Source of the DNA: Paracoccus sediminilitoris
Lineage (GTDB): Bacteria; Pseudomonadota; Alphaproteobacteria; Rhodobacterales; Rhodobacteraceae
Assembly (NCBI RefSeq): GCF_003259195.1
Contig: NZ_QJPK01000001.1
Span: forward strand, 682,001 to 746,000
Direction of reading: 5' to 3'
Length of the DNA stretch: 64,000 nt
The translations under genes were made by a program, and so were the position numbers. Position 1 is the first letter of the stretch; the number at the start of each line of letters is the position of its first letter. The notes beneath the pieces are model-generated. The model was not told the origin of the DNA. It saw only the letters and a program-made list of their open reading frames with translations, and ran no database searches. Positions 33,404 to 42,758 of this stretch are shown piece by piece.

Positions 33404-35791
33404 TCAGGCGCGCAGGGTACCGCCTGTGGCCTTCTGGACCTTCTCGATGACCTTGCGGGCGACGGCCTCGATATCGGCATCGGTCAGGGTCTTGTCGCGC
33501 GGTTGCAGGCGCACGGTGATGGCGATGGACTTGCGCCCGTCCTCCAGCCCCGGGAACTGATCGAAGACCGACACCGACTGGATCAGCGCCTTGTCGGCAC
33601 CTGCGGCGGCATTGACCAGGGTCAGCGCCTCGACCTTGGGATCGACGACAAAGGCGAAATCGCGGTCGACGGCCTGCAGGCCCGCCGCATCCAACGCCGG
33701 ACGCGTTGCGGTCTTGGTCTTGGGGAAGGGCACCGCGGCCAAGTTCACCGTGAAGGCGACGGCCGGTCCCTTGACGCCCATCTCTCGCAGGATCTTGGGG
33801 TGGATCTCGCCGAAACTGGCCAGCACGTTCGGCCCCAGCGCGATGTTGCCCGCGCGGCCCGGATGCCACCAACCGTCCAGCTTGCGGTTGATCTGCGCCT
33901 TGGCGGGCGCGCCGATGACCTGCAAAATCGCCTCAGCATCGGCCTTGGCGTCATAGAGATCGACCTTGCGGCGGCTGCCATAGGGGTCGCGCGCCGCGCT
34001 GTGGCCGATCAGCAAGCCGCTGATGCGGACGGCCTGATCGCCGGGTTCGCCGCCCGAAAAGACCGGCCCCAGCTCGAACAGGGCCAGATCGGCGGCCCCG
34101 CGCGCCTGGTTGCGGGCGGCTGCCGCCAGCAGACCGGGCAGCAGGTCGGGACGCAGATGAGACATCTCGCTGCTGATCGGGTTTTCCACCCGCACCGCAT
34201 CCTGGCCACCGCCGAACAGTGCCGCCGACGCCTGGTCGATGAAGCTGTAGGTCACGCATTCGTTGTAACCCAGGGCCGCGGCCATCCGGCGCGCGGTCTT
34301 TTCGCGCATCTGCAAGGGGGTTAGGATCGGCTTGGGGACTCCAGCCTGCGGACGCGACAGCGGCCTGCCCTCCAGCTTCGAAAAGCTGACGATGCGGCCG
34401 ATCTCCTCGATCAGGTCGGCCTGGCCCAGAACGTCGGGACGCCAGGACGGCACATGCGCCATGTCGCCCTCCAGCCGGAAGCCAAGCGCCTCCAGCGTGC
34501 TGCGCTGATCGGCTTCGGGGATGTCCATGCCGATCAGGCGCGTGGTGCGCGCGGGGTCCAGGCGATAGGCGCGCGACGTGTCGGGGATGGCGCCCGCCGT
34601 CACCACCGAAGACGCCTCGCCGCCGCACAGGTCCAGCACCATCTGCGTGGCCAGATCCAGCCCCTGCAGTGTGAAGGCCGGGTCGATGCCGCGTTCGAAA
34701 CGGTATCGCGCATCGCTGTTGATCTTCAGCGCCCGCCCCGTCGTGGCGGTGCTGATCGGATCGAAATAGGCGGATTCGATGAAGACATCGACCGTGTCCT
34801 CTTGCGCGCCCGATGCCGCGCCGCCCATCACGCCCGCGATGCTTTCGATGCCGCGATCGTCGCAGATGACGACGGCGCCTTCGGGCATGGCATAGGTCTT
34901 GTCGTCCAGCGCGACCAGTTCCTCACCCTCCCGGGCCCCGCGCAGGGTCAGGTCGCCCGTGACCTTGGCCGCATCGAAGACATGTAGGGGACGGTTCAGG
35001 TCGAAGGTGAAGAAGTTGGTGATGTCCACCAGCGCGTTGATCGGGCGCAGGCCGATGGCGGTCAGGCGCTTGCGCAGCCATTCCGGGCTGGGCCCGTTCC
35101 TGACGCCCCGCACCATGCGGCCTGCGAAGAACGGCGCCTTGTCGGCCACGTCATCGGCGATGGTCACGCCGATCGGACAGTCGAACCCGACAGCGATCTG
35201 GGCCGATCCGACCGGCTTCAGCACGCCCAAGCCCCGGGCCGCCAGGTCGCGGGCGATGCCATGGACGCCAAGCGCGTCGGGGCGGTTCGGGGTGATCTTG
35301 ATATGGATCATCGGGTCGATCTTGTCAGGCGCGTTCTGCGCCAGCCAGTCGACATAGCGCTGCCCGACCTCGCCCGAGGGCAGCTCGATGATGCCATCAT
35401 GTTCGTCCGACAGCTCCAGCTCGCGCTCGGATGCCATCATGCCGTGGCTCTCGATGCCGCGGATCTTGCCGACGCCCAGGGTGACGTCCAGACCCGGCAC
35501 GTAATCGCCGGGCTTGGCCAGGACCACAGTGATGCCCGCCCGCGCGTTCGGCGCGCCGCAGACGATCTGCTTTTCGCCCTCGTCGGTCATCACCCGGCAG
35601 ACGCGCAGGCGGTCGGCATCGGGATGCTGTTCGGCATGGTCCACCCGCGCCAGCGTGAAGCCGCCCAGCCTGGCGGCGGGGTCGGCGATCTCTTCGACCT
35701 CCAGCCCCAGGTCGGTCAACGCCTCGGCGATCTGATCGACGGTGGCGGTGGTCTCGAGATGCTCTCTGAGCCAGGACAGGGTGAACTTCAT
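33404..35791 (-). CDS. pheT: Phenylalanine-tRNA ligase beta subunit
   Basis: Beta chain of the tetrameric PheRS that charges tRNA-Phe, 795 aa as expected. An N-terminal tRNA-binding OB domain (about 40-150, FTLARVDHAEQHPDADRLRVC) is followed by B3/B4 editing and B5 domains (TRLIGMDIPEADQRSTLEALGF). The pseudo-catalytic core and a C-terminal FDX-ACB anticodon-binding domain follow (VFDQFPGLEDGRKSIAITVRLQP). MKFTLSWLREHL is the usual N-terminus, fixing the ATG at 35791. Pairing with pheS is normal, but here about 840 bases holding two other genes separate the two subunit genes. Confidence 0.96.
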   Translation of the reverse strand: MKFTLSWLREHLETTATVDQIAEALTDLGLEVEEIADPAARLGGFTLARVDHAEQHPDADRLRVCRVMTDEGEKQIVCGAPNARAGITVVLAKPGDYVPGLDVTLGVGKIRGIESHGMMASERELELSDEHDGIIELPSGEVGQRYVDWLAQNAPDKIDPMIHIKITPNRPDALGVHGIARDLAARGLGVLKPVGSAQIAVGFDCPIGVTIADDVADKAPFFAGRMVRGVRNGPSPEWLRKRLTAIGLRPINALVDITNFFTFDLNRPLHVFDAAKVTGDLTLRGAREGEELVALDDKTYAMPEGAVVICDDRGIESIAGVMGGAASGAQEDTVDVFIESAYFDPISTATTGRALKINSDARYRFERGIDPAFTLQGLDLATQMVLDLCGGEASSVVTAGAIPDTSRAYRLDPARTTRLIGMDIPEADQRSTLEALGFRLEGDMAHVPSWRPDVLGQADLIEEIGRIVSFSKLEGRPLSRPQAGVPKPILTPLQMREKTARRMAAALGYNECVTYSFIDQASAALFGGGQDAVRVENPISSEMSHLRPDLLPGLLAAAARNQARGAADLALFELGPVFSGGEPGDQAVRISGLLIGHSAARDPYGSRRKVDLYDAKADAEAILQVIGAPAKAQINRKLDGWWHPGRAGNIALGPNVLASFGEIHPKILREMGVKGPAVAFTVNLAAVPFPKTKTATRPALDAAGLQAVDRDFAFVVDPKVEALTLVNAAAGADKALIQSVSVFDQFPGLEDGRKSIAITVRLQPRDKTLTDADIEAVARKVIEKVQKATGGTLRA

Positions 35792-36030
35792 GACTGTGGC
35801 TTTCCGGGTTCCGGCCCGCGCAGGCATGTGGCGGGGGTGGGTTTGCAGCCTTGAACCGCGCAAGGGGCCAAGGGTCAAGACGGATCGTGGCTTTTTGCCC
35901 CCATCGGCGGGTTTTGCAGCGCGCTGCGACGGCGCGAAACCCCTGGGCCCGGTCTTGCGCGGCGGTGATTTGCCCCTAACTGATGGGAAAGGGTCATGTG
36001 CGACCCACCCCTTTGAAAGGCCCAACCACG

Positions 36031-36330
36031 ATGCAGACCGACCGTCAGCTTCTGATCGAACAGCGTGTCGCGAACGAGGCGAAATCGCCCTTCGTGGCCT
36101 ATCTGCTGCTGATTTTCCTCTGGGGCTTCGGCGTGCATCGCATGTATCTGGGCCGCTGGATCAGCGGGCTGCTGATGCTGGTCGTCTGGGGCCTTGGCTG
36201 GCTAATGACGCCGATCCTGATCGGCTGGATCCCGGTGGGTTTCATCGTGCTGTGGTGCGTGATCGACCTGTTCCTGATCCCCGGCATGATCGACCGTGAC
36301 AAGAACGACATCAGGCGGCGGCTGGCCTGA
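36031..36330 (+). CDS. TM2-domain membrane protein
   Basis: A 99-aa protein with two membrane segments. YLLLIFLWGFGVHRMYLGRWISGLL is the TM2 motif (first helix ending in G-x-HR-x-YLG, second helix beginning LMLVVWGLGW), with a further hydrophobic stretch (IPVGFIVLWCVIDLFLIPGM). TM2 proteins occur in all kingdoms with no settled biochemical role. The ATG at 36031 follows AAAGG. It is read toward the convergent YrhK-like gene and lies between the pheT and pheS genes. Confidence 0.85.
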   Translation: MQTDRQLLIEQRVANEAKSPFVAYLLLIFLWGFGVHRMYLGRWISGLLMLVVWGLGWLMTPILIGWIPVGFIVLWCVIDLFLIPGMIDRDKNDIRRRLA

Positions 36331-36340
36331 GGCCACGCCC

Positions 36341-36631
36341 CTAACCGATGCGTTCGGCCAGGGTTTCGGTCTTGCCCATGCGATAGAGCTTGATCTCACG
36401 CCACAGCTTCAGCGTCGGCTTGGCCGCGAACAGGAACGACCCGATGGTGAAGAACCAGGTCGCGGGCGTCTGCCAGTCATCGGAAAAGAACATGATCGAT
36501 CCGATGATGAAGCACAGCGCCGCCCCGAAATCGACGATGGTGTGGGCGATCTCGAACCGGGCATAGGTGCGGCGCGTGGCATCGGATGCCTCGCGCCGGT
36601 GATGCTGGAAGATGCCGCCCCAAAGGCTCAT
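36341..36631 (-). CDS. YrhK-family small membrane protein
   Basis: A 96-aa protein with two hydrophobic segments ([15 protein letters not shown] and [14 protein letters not shown]) resembling the YrhK domain: [19 protein letters not shown] and [18 protein letters not shown]. Function is unknown. Its ATG overlaps the pheS stop by 4 bases, so its translation is probably coupled to pheS. Confidence 0.8.
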   Translation of the reverse strand: MSLWGGIFQHHRREASDATRRTYARFEIAHTIVDFGAALCFIIGSIMFFSDDWQTPATWFFTIGSFLFAAKPTLKLWREIKLYRMGKTETLAERIG

Positions 36632-37710
36632 GCAGACAGGCCGCCCGACAGGCTGGGCGTGTCGCCGGCGGCAAAGCCGTAATGGCGCAGCCAGCGCAGG
36701 TCGCTTTCGAAGAAGGCGCGCAGATCGGGAATGCCGTATTTCAGCATCGCCAAGCGGTCGATGCCGATGCCGAAGGCAAAGCCTTGCCATTCGTCGGGAT
36801 CGATCCCACCCGACCGCAGCACATGGGGATGCACCATCCCCGATCCCAGGATTTCCAACCAGGAATTGCCCTGGCCGACCTTCAGCTGGCCGCCTTCCCA
36901 GGAACAGCGGATATCCACCTCGGCCGAGGGTTCGGTGAAGGGGAAGTGGCTCGCGCGGAAGCGCAGCTCGACCTGATCGACCTCGAAGAAGGCGCGGCAG
37001 AATTCCTCCAGCGTCCATTTCAGCTGGGCCATGCTGATGTCGCGGCCGATGGCCAGACCCTCGATCTGGTGGAACATCGGCGTATGCGTCTGGTCCATGT
37101 CCATGCGATAGACGCGGCCCGGCGCGATGACGCGGATCGGCGCGCCCTGATCCTGCATGGCGCGGATCTGCACGGGGGAGGTATGGGTGCGCAGCACATG
37201 CGGCGGGCGGTCGTCTCCCGGCGCGCGATGCATGAAGAAAGTGTCGTGTTCCTGGCGCGCAGGGTGTTCGGGCGCGATGTTCAGCGCGTCGAAATTGTAC
37301 CAGTCGCTTTCGACCTGCGGGCCTTCAGCCACGGCAAAGCCCATATCGGCAAAGATCGCGGTAATCTCCTCGGTCACTTGGGTGATCGGGTGGATCGTGC
37401 CGCGGGGGCGCGGACGGCCCGGCAGGGTGACGTCCAGCCATTCCTCGGCCAGGCGCGCCTCCAGCGCGGCATCTTCCAACGACAGTTTGCGCGCGCGCAG
37501 GGCGGCGTCGATCTCGTCGCGCAGCTCGTTCAGGCTGCGGCCGATGGTCTGGCGTTCCTCGGGCGTCATCTTGCCCAGTTCGCGCATCTTCAGGCTGATC
37601 TCGCCCTTCTTGCCAAGGGCGGCAAGACGCACCTCCTCGATGGCGGCGGGATCGGTGGCAGAGTTGATGCGGTCAAGCCAAAGCTGGCGCAGCGGGGTCA
37701 GATCGTCCAT
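36628..37710 (-). CDS. pheS: Phenylalanine-tRNA ligase alpha subunit
   Basis: Catalytic alpha chain of PheRS, 360 aa. An N-terminal coiled-coil region (about 1-90) precedes the class II synthetase core: [29 protein letters not shown]-like [36 protein letters not shown] (motif 2) and [18 protein letters not shown] (motif 3). [15 protein letters not shown] contributes to phenylalanine binding. The ATG at 37710 gives the standard MDDL-type start. It precedes the YrhK-like gene by a 4-base overlap. Confidence 0.96.
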   Translation of the reverse strand: MDDLTPLRQLWLDRINSATDPAAIEEVRLAALGKKGEISLKMRELGKMTPEERQTIGRSLNELRDEIDAALRARKLSLEDAALEARLAEEWLDVTLPGRPRPRGTIHPITQVTEEITAIFADMGFAVAEGPQVESDWYNFDALNIAPEHPARQEHDTFFMHRAPGDDRPPHVLRTHTSPVQIRAMQDQGAPIRVIAPGRVYRMDMDQTHTPMFHQIEGLAIGRDISMAQLKWTLEEFCRAFFEVDQVELRFRASHFPFTEPSAEVDIRCSWEGGQLKVGQGNSWLEILGSGMVHPHVLRSGGIDPDEWQGFAFGIGIDRLAMLKYGIPDLRAFFESDLRWLRHYGFAAGDTPSLSGGLSA

Positions 37711-37795
37711 CGGGGGCCTCATTCCAGTTGGCCCCGCGTTAGCATGCAGGGCCGCGCGGGGGAAGCCTTGGCCCACCCGCGCGACCCAAGTTCGG

Positions 37796-39202
37796 TCAGT
37801 TCCAGATATCGCCCTTGACGCCCGGCGCGATGCCGGGGTGGTCGGCGATGTGGAATTCGGGCTCCTTGCCGGCTTTGCGCTGACGCAGATAGTCGCGCGT
37901 CACATGCGCCACGGTGCCCGACAGCGCGACGATGGCGATCAGGTTGATCGTGGCCATCAGCCCCATGCTGGCATCGGCAAAGTTGAAGACCGTGGTGACG
38001 GCCTGCAGCGATCCCCAGATCACCATCGCCAGCGCCGCAAGGCGCAGGATCAGGATGCCGGTCTTTCCCGCGCCCAGGAAGGACAGGGCATTTTCGGCAT
38101 AGCTGTAATTGCCGATGATCGAGGTGAAGGCGAAGAAGAAGATCGCGACCGCCACGAAGATATGGCCGAAACCGCCGAAATGATCGGCCAGCGCGGCCTG
38201 CGTCAGGTTCACGCCCGTCAGCTGGTCCGAGGGCATGACATCGGCCAGAAGGATCATCACCGCCGTGGCCGTGCAGACCAGAATGGTGTCGATGAAGACG
38301 CCCAAGGCCTGGACGAAGCCCTGGCTGGATGGGTGATGGGGGGCGGGAACGGCCACGGCCGCGATGTTGGGGGCGGACCCCATGCCGGCCTCGTTCGAGA
38401 AGAGGCCCCGCTTGATGCCGTTCAGCGCCGCCGCCATGACACCGCCGGTGACACCGCCGACAGCCTCTTGCAGGCCGAATGCGGATTTGACGATGCCCGT
38501 CAGGATGCCCGGCACGGCGGGCAGGTTCATGGCCAGAACGACGATCGCGGTCAGCAGATAGATCCCCGCCATCGGCGGAACCACCATCTGCGCGGTGCGC
38601 GCGATCTGGGGAATGCCGCCGAAGATGATGACGCCCGACAGGGCCGCGACGATGACACCGACGATGGCCGGGTTGATGCCGAACGCCACCTCGACCGCCT
38701 GCGCGATGGAATTGGCCTGGACCGCGTTGAAGACCAGCCCGAACGAGATGATCAGCGACACCGCGAACAGCCCCGCCAGCCAGTTCATGCGCAACCCGCG
38801 CGAGATGTAATAGGCCGGTCCGCCCCGGTACATGCCATCCGTGCCATGCACCTTGTAAAGCTGGGCCAGCGTCGATTCCGCATAGGCCGTGGCCATGCCG
38901 ACCAGCGCCACCATCCACATCCAGAAGATCGCCCCCGGACCACCAAGCGTCAGCGCGACCGCGACGCCCGCGATGTTGCCGGTGCCCACGCGGCTGGCCA
39001 GCGACACCGACAGCGCCTGGAACGGCGAGATGCCGTTGCGGTCGGTTTCGTCCGAACCGCGCACACAGCGCCACATTTCGGCGAAATGCACGAATTGCAG
39101 CAGTCCAAGGCGGAAGGTGAAGTAGAGACCGACGGCCAGAAGGCCATAGATCAGCACGTAACCCCAGAAGATGGTGTTCAGAAAGTCGATGATGGCGCTC
39201 AT
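37796..39202 (-). CDS. Alanine/glycine:cation symporter (AGCS family)
   Basis: Inner-membrane sodium (or proton)/amino-acid symporter of 468 aa with about ten or eleven hydrophobic segments. AGCS signatures are [60 protein letters not shown] and [14 protein letters not shown]. The likely substrate is alanine or glycine, by family. The ATG at 39202 is preferred over a GTG at 39244 because the conserved N-terminus starts there. No linked metabolic gene explains its use here. Confidence 0.92.
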   Translation of the reverse strand: MSAIIDFLNTIFWGYVLIYGLLAVGLYFTFRLGLLQFVHFAEMWRCVRGSDETDRNGISPFQALSVSLASRVGTGNIAGVAVALTLGGPGAIFWMWMVALVGMATAYAESTLAQLYKVHGTDGMYRGGPAYYISRGLRMNWLAGLFAVSLIISFGLVFNAVQANSIAQAVEVAFGINPAIVGVIVAALSGVIIFGGIPQIARTAQMVVPPMAGIYLLTAIVVLAMNLPAVPGILTGIVKSAFGLQEAVGGVTGGVMAAALNGIKRGLFSNEAGMGSAPNIAAVAVPAPHHPSSQGFVQALGVFIDTILVCTATAVMILLADVMPSDQLTGVNLTQAALADHFGGFGHIFVAVAIFFFAFTSIIGNYSYAENALSFLGAGKTGILILRLAALAMVIWGSLQAVTTVFNFADASMGLMATINLIAIVALSGTVAHVTRDYLRQRKAGKEPEFHIADHPGIAPGVKGDIWN

Positions 39203-39265
39203 CACGGTCCCCAGGCTGCTAAAACTTTGCGCATCCTGTAACACTCATGTGAGCAGACGCAAGGT

Positions 39266-40615
39266 TCAGGCTGGGCCGCGGCGGGGTTCGACCTCCAGCC
39301 AGACGCCGCCTTCGGGGCGCAGGGTCAGGATCATCCGGGGTTGCGGATCGCGGCCGGGAACGGCTTTGAACCGGAAACGGGCCAGCAGTGTGGACAGGAT
39401 GATCACGGCCTCCTGCAGGGCAAAGCTGGCGCCGATGCAGATGCGCGGCCCCGCCCCAAAGGGCAAAAAGGCATAGCGGTCGGGCGTGGTCAGGAAACGG
39501 TCGGGGTCAAAATCGTCGGGCCGGTCCCACAGCAGGTGATGGCGGTGCAGCGCATAGACGGGGATCATCACCGTGTCGCCGGGCTTTACCTGCCGTCCGC
39601 AGAGCGTGTCCGGCGCCTGCGCGGTCCGCGACAGGAAGGCGGCAGGTGGATAAAGGCGCAGCGTTTCGTTCACGATGCGCTGGATCAGGGGCAGCTGCCC
39701 GTAATCGGCGGCGGTGGCGGCGCGGTCACCCAGAACGGCACGGGCCTCGGCCGCCGCGCGTTCCTGGATGGCAGGGTCAAAGGCCATCAAATACAGCGCC
39801 CAGCCCAGGGTCAGCGCGGTGGTTTCATGCCCCGCGACGATGAAGGTCAGCAGGTTGTCGCGCAGCTCGTCGCGGTTCATGGCGCGGCCGGTCTCGGGGT
39901 CCTGGGCGTCCAGCAGCAGGTCCAGCAGATCAGGCGCGCCGTCCTTGGGGGCCTTGGCGCGGGCGGCGATGGCCTTGTCGGCAACCGCCTTCATCCGCTT
40001 CAGCCCCGGCCCCGCGAACAGACGCCCCGGACGCGGCAGCCATGCGGGCAGCCCCAAGACGTCCATCAGCGACACCTTGGCCGTCTGCGCGATATAGGCG
40101 TCGATCGATTTGTGGACATGATCGCGGTCGAACATGCCGTCACCGGAAAATGTCACATCGGAAATGACCTCGAATGTCGCGGCGACGGTTTCCTGAAACA
40201 GGTCCACCGGACCCCGCGCGGCGGCCAACCGACGCGACGACGCCTCGGCGGCGGCGGTCATCACGGGGCCAAGCGCCTCGACATGGCGGTGGGCAAAGGC
40301 GGGGGCGGCGGCGCGGCGCTGCCAGCGCCAATGGGCGCCTTCGGCCACGAACATGCTGCTGCCGATGGCGGGTTGCAGGATCAGCTTGGTCGTCACCGAC
40401 TTGGGGTAATCCTCGACCCGGTCCTTCAGGATGTGTCGCAGTGCGCCGGGATCCATGACCATGTGCCAGCGCAGCCCCGTCTTGCCCGACACGATGGGCT
40501 GGCGGACCGCGATGCCGGGGATCAGCTCCAACAGGTTGCGGCGCGCGGTCATCACCGTGCCGATCGCCCCCAGAGGTCGGAAGGCCAGCGGCACCTTGAC
40601 GGGTTCGGTTGTCAT
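39266..40615 (-). CDS. Cytochrome P450
   Basis: Soluble haem monooxygenase of 449 aa. It contains the I-helix oxygen-binding motif VAGHETTALTLGW, the K-helix ExxR (NETLRLYPPAAFLSR) and the haem-cysteine loop LPFGAGPRICIGASFAL. No membrane anchor or fused reductase is visible, so it needs a ferredoxin partner from elsewhere. Its ATG overlaps the chaA stop by one base (TGATG), suggesting co-expression, though no functional link is known. The substrate cannot be told from sequence. Confidence 0.93.
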   Translation of the reverse strand: MTTEPVKVPLAFRPLGAIGTVMTARRNLLELIPGIAVRQPIVSGKTGLRWHMVMDPGALRHILKDRVEDYPKSVTTKLILQPAIGSSMFVAEGAHWRWQRRAAAPAFAHRHVEALGPVMTAAAEASSRRLAAARGPVDLFQETVAATFEVISDVTFSGDGMFDRDHVHKSIDAYIAQTAKVSLMDVLGLPAWLPRPGRLFAGPGLKRMKAVADKAIAARAKAPKDGAPDLLDLLLDAQDPETGRAMNRDELRDNLLTFIVAGHETTALTLGWALYLMAFDPAIQERAAAEARAVLGDRAATAADYGQLPLIQRIVNETLRLYPPAAFLSRTAQAPDTLCGRQVKPGDTVMIPVYALHRHHLLWDRPDDFDPDRFLTTPDRYAFLPFGAGPRICIGASFALQEAVIILSTLLARFRFKAVPGRDPQPRMILTLRPEGGVWLEVEPRRGPA

Positions 40616-41712
40616 CACGGCTCCAGGATCAGGGCCAGATAGGCCAGGAACAGCACCAGATGGACGGCGCCATGCAGAACATTGGTCCGGCGCGCCCCGA
40701 AGGTCTGCACGCAGGTCAGCAGCGTCAGCGCCAGCAGCACCTGCATCTGCGGCCCAAGGCCCAGGATCACCCCCTGCCCCGTGGCCATGCCGATGATCAG
40801 CACCGCAGGCACCGTCAGCCCGATGGTGGACAACGCCGCCCCCAGGCAGAGGTTCACCGCGCGTTGCAGACGGTTCGACAGGGCGGCACGGACCGCCGAC
40901 ATCCCCTCTGATGCCAGAACGATGGTGGCGATGACAACGCCGCCAAGTGCCGCAGGCAGCGACATGGCATTGATGCCGTGATCGACGAAGCCCGCCATTT
41001 TCTTGGACAGCAGCACGATCGGCAGCAGGGTCGCCACCAGCAACAACCCATGTGCCCAGGTGGCATAGCTGGCATCGCCGTGTCGGATGACGGGGGGATC
41101 CTCGGGTTCGGTGAAGAAGCCGCGATGGCGCACGGTCTGGATCGACAGGAATACCAGGTAGAGCGCGAAGGTCACGATGGAAAAGAACAGCGCCTGCCCG
41201 CCCGTGAAGCTGCCGTCCCTGCTGGAGATGGTGTAATCCGGCAGCACCAGCGCAAAGACCGCCAAGGGTACCAGCACCGTCAGGAAGGACGAGGCGCCCG
41301 CGAAATTATAGCTCTGTTCGCCATGCCGCAGCGCCCCCAGCAGCAGCGACAGCCCCACCAGCCCGTTCAGCACGATCATCACCACCGCGAACATCGTGTC
41401 GCGCGCCAAGGTCGGGCCGCCATCGCCCGACAACATCACCGACCCGATCAGCGCCACCTCGATGCAGACGACGGCCAAGGTCAGGATCAGCGTGCCGTAT
41501 GGTTCGCCCAGACGTTCGGCCAGGGCCTCGGCGTGGCGGACGACGGCGGATGCGCCCCAGACCATCACCCCCATCAGCCACAGGAACGACAGCGCGCCGC
41601 CGATCCCGGCAGCGGGGGCCAGCGCGCCATGGCCGAACAGGTTGAAGACCGCCAATGTGGCGATCACGGCCAGGATCGCGATTTCCCGCGACAGCTTGTT
41701 CAGGGTTCTCAT
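40615..41712 (-). CDS. chaA: Calcium/sodium:proton antiporter ChaA-type
   Basis: Membrane cation/proton exchanger of 365 aa, CaCA superfamily, with about eleven hydrophobic segments. The two alpha repeats are visible around HAEALAERLGEPYGTLILTLAVVCIEVALIG and IATIVLASEGMSAVRAALSNRLQRAVNLCLGAALSTIGLTVPAV, each with the conserved E and the GEP/GS-type turn. The ATG at 41712 is followed by a typical cytosolic lead (MRTLNKLSREIAI). It precedes and overlaps the P450 gene. Confidence 0.88.
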   Translation of the reverse strand: MRTLNKLSREIAILAVIATLAVFNLFGHGALAPAAGIGGALSFLWLMGVMVWGASAVVRHAEALAERLGEPYGTLILTLAVVCIEVALIGSVMLSGDGGPTLARDTMFAVVMIVLNGLVGLSLLLGALRHGEQSYNFAGASSFLTVLVPLAVFALVLPDYTISSRDGSFTGGQALFFSIVTFALYLVFLSIQTVRHRGFFTEPEDPPVIRHGDASYATWAHGLLLVATLLPIVLLSKKMAGFVDHGINAMSLPAALGGVVIATIVLASEGMSAVRAALSNRLQRAVNLCLGAALSTIGLTVPAVLIIGMATGQGVILGLGPQMQVLLALTLLTCVQTFGARRTNVLHGAVHLVLFLAYLALILEP

Positions 41713-41776
41713 GGGGGCAAGATATGCGGGCGGTCCGACCCCGGCAATCTGCACGGCCCATCACGTTCGCGGCACG

Positions 41777-41811
41777 AAAAAGGCCCGCCCCCTGCGCGGG
41801 AACGGGCCTTT
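41777..41811 (-). terminator. Terminator after rplT
   Basis: Arms AAAGGCCCG (41779-41787) and CGGGCCTTT (41803-41811) form a hairpin; on the minus strand a TTTTT run follows. It lies 25 bases beyond the rplT stop. Confidence 0.85.
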
Positions 41812-41836
41812 CAATGTCGGCATCTGCCCCGAAGGA

Positions 41837-42196
41837 TCAGGCAGCGGCCTTGGCTTGTGCGACGATGGCACCGAAGGCTTCGGGCTCGTTCACGGCCAGA
41901 TCGGCCAGGACCTTGCGGTCAACCTCGATGCCGGCTTTCGACAGCAGGTTGATGAAGCGCGAATAGGTCATCTCGGCGTCGACCATGCGGACGGCGGCGT
42001 TGATCCGCTGGATCCACAGGGCGCGGAAGTTGCGCTTGCGGTTCTTGCGGTCGCGGGTCGCGTATTGGTTGGCCTTGTCGACGGCCTGGGTGGCGGTGCG
42101 GAAGTTGCGCGAACGCGCGCCATAATAGCCCTTGGCTTGATCGAGGACTTTCTTGTGGCGAGCGTGGGTCACCTTGCCGGATTTAACGCGGGACAT
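41837..42196 (-). CDS. rplT: 50S ribosomal protein L20
   Basis: Large-subunit assembly protein L20, 119 aa, standard length. [35 protein letters not shown] and [20 protein letters not shown] are diagnostic. It follows rpmI by 15 bases. In many bacteria infC precedes rpmI-rplT, but no infC is seen upstream here. Confidence 0.98.
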   Translation of the reverse strand: MSRVKSGKVTHARHKKVLDQAKGYYGARSRNFRTATQAVDKANQYATRDRKNRKRNFRALWIQRINAAVRMVDAEMTYSRFINLLSKAGIEVDRKVLADLAVNEPEAFGAIVAQAKAAA

Positions 42197-42211
42197 GTGT
42201 GGTTCTCCTGA

Positions 42212-42412
42212 TCAGCGAGCGTAGGGCATGTATTTCTTGACGATCTTGGCGTCTGCATCGCAAAGCACCGTCGTCCCGCGAGCGTCGCGGATGAACTTGG
42301 TCGTGCGCTTGATCATGCCGTGGCGTTTGCCGGCCTGACCTGCCTTGACCTTGCCCGAGGCCGTCATCGAGAACCGCTTTTTCGCGGCCGACTTGGTCTT
42401 CATCTTCGGCAT
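42212..42412 (-). CDS. rpmI: 50S ribosomal protein L35
   Basis: Large-subunit protein L35, 66 aa. [23 protein letters not shown] and [10 protein letters not shown] are diagnostic. The start at 42412 follows GGAGACGAAA. It is the first gene of the rpmI-rplT unit; the 112-base region upstream should hold its promoter and any L20 leader control, but no clear -10/-35 pair was identified. Confidence 0.97.
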   Translation of the reverse strand: MPKMKTKSAAKKRFSMTASGKVKAGQAGKRHGMIKRTTKFIRDARGTTVLCDADAKIVKKYMPYAR

Positions 42413-42524
42413 TTTCGTCTCCTTCGTCAGAGTGATCATGCGACTCGGCAATGCCATGATCGGCCGGCCGCATGTGTAAGGAAGGGCGCCGTATAGGACG
42501 GCGCCCCGCAATTGGCAACCCCAA

Positions 42525-42758
42525 TCAGCCGGCCGAACCGATCCCCGTCACGCGATGGAACGCGGATGCCACGTCACTGGGGTGGAAGGGATCGGGATCG
42601 ACGGATGCGCCGCTCACCAGCACCACGATCCCGGCCATGAAGGTCAGGATCGCGGCACGGGGCGCCTGCGTGCGCGCCAGCTGCACGACGGCCAGCACCA
42701 GCGACAGGGCGCAAAGCGCGATGCCGGCCAGCAGCAGAAGATCCGCCGCCAGCATCAT
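42525..42758 (-). CDS. Small two-helix membrane protein coupled to pyk
   Basis: A 77-aa protein of unknown function with two hydrophobic segments ([26 protein letters not shown] and [19 protein letters not shown]) and a short polar tail. Its first ATG overlaps the pyk stop by 4 bases (a second ATG one codon later overlaps by 1), indicating translational coupling. No family was recognised. Confidence 0.7.
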   Translation of the reverse strand: MMLAADLLLLAGIALCALSLVLAVVQLARTQAPRAAILTFMAGIVVLVSGASVDPDPFHPSDVASAFHRVTGIGSAG

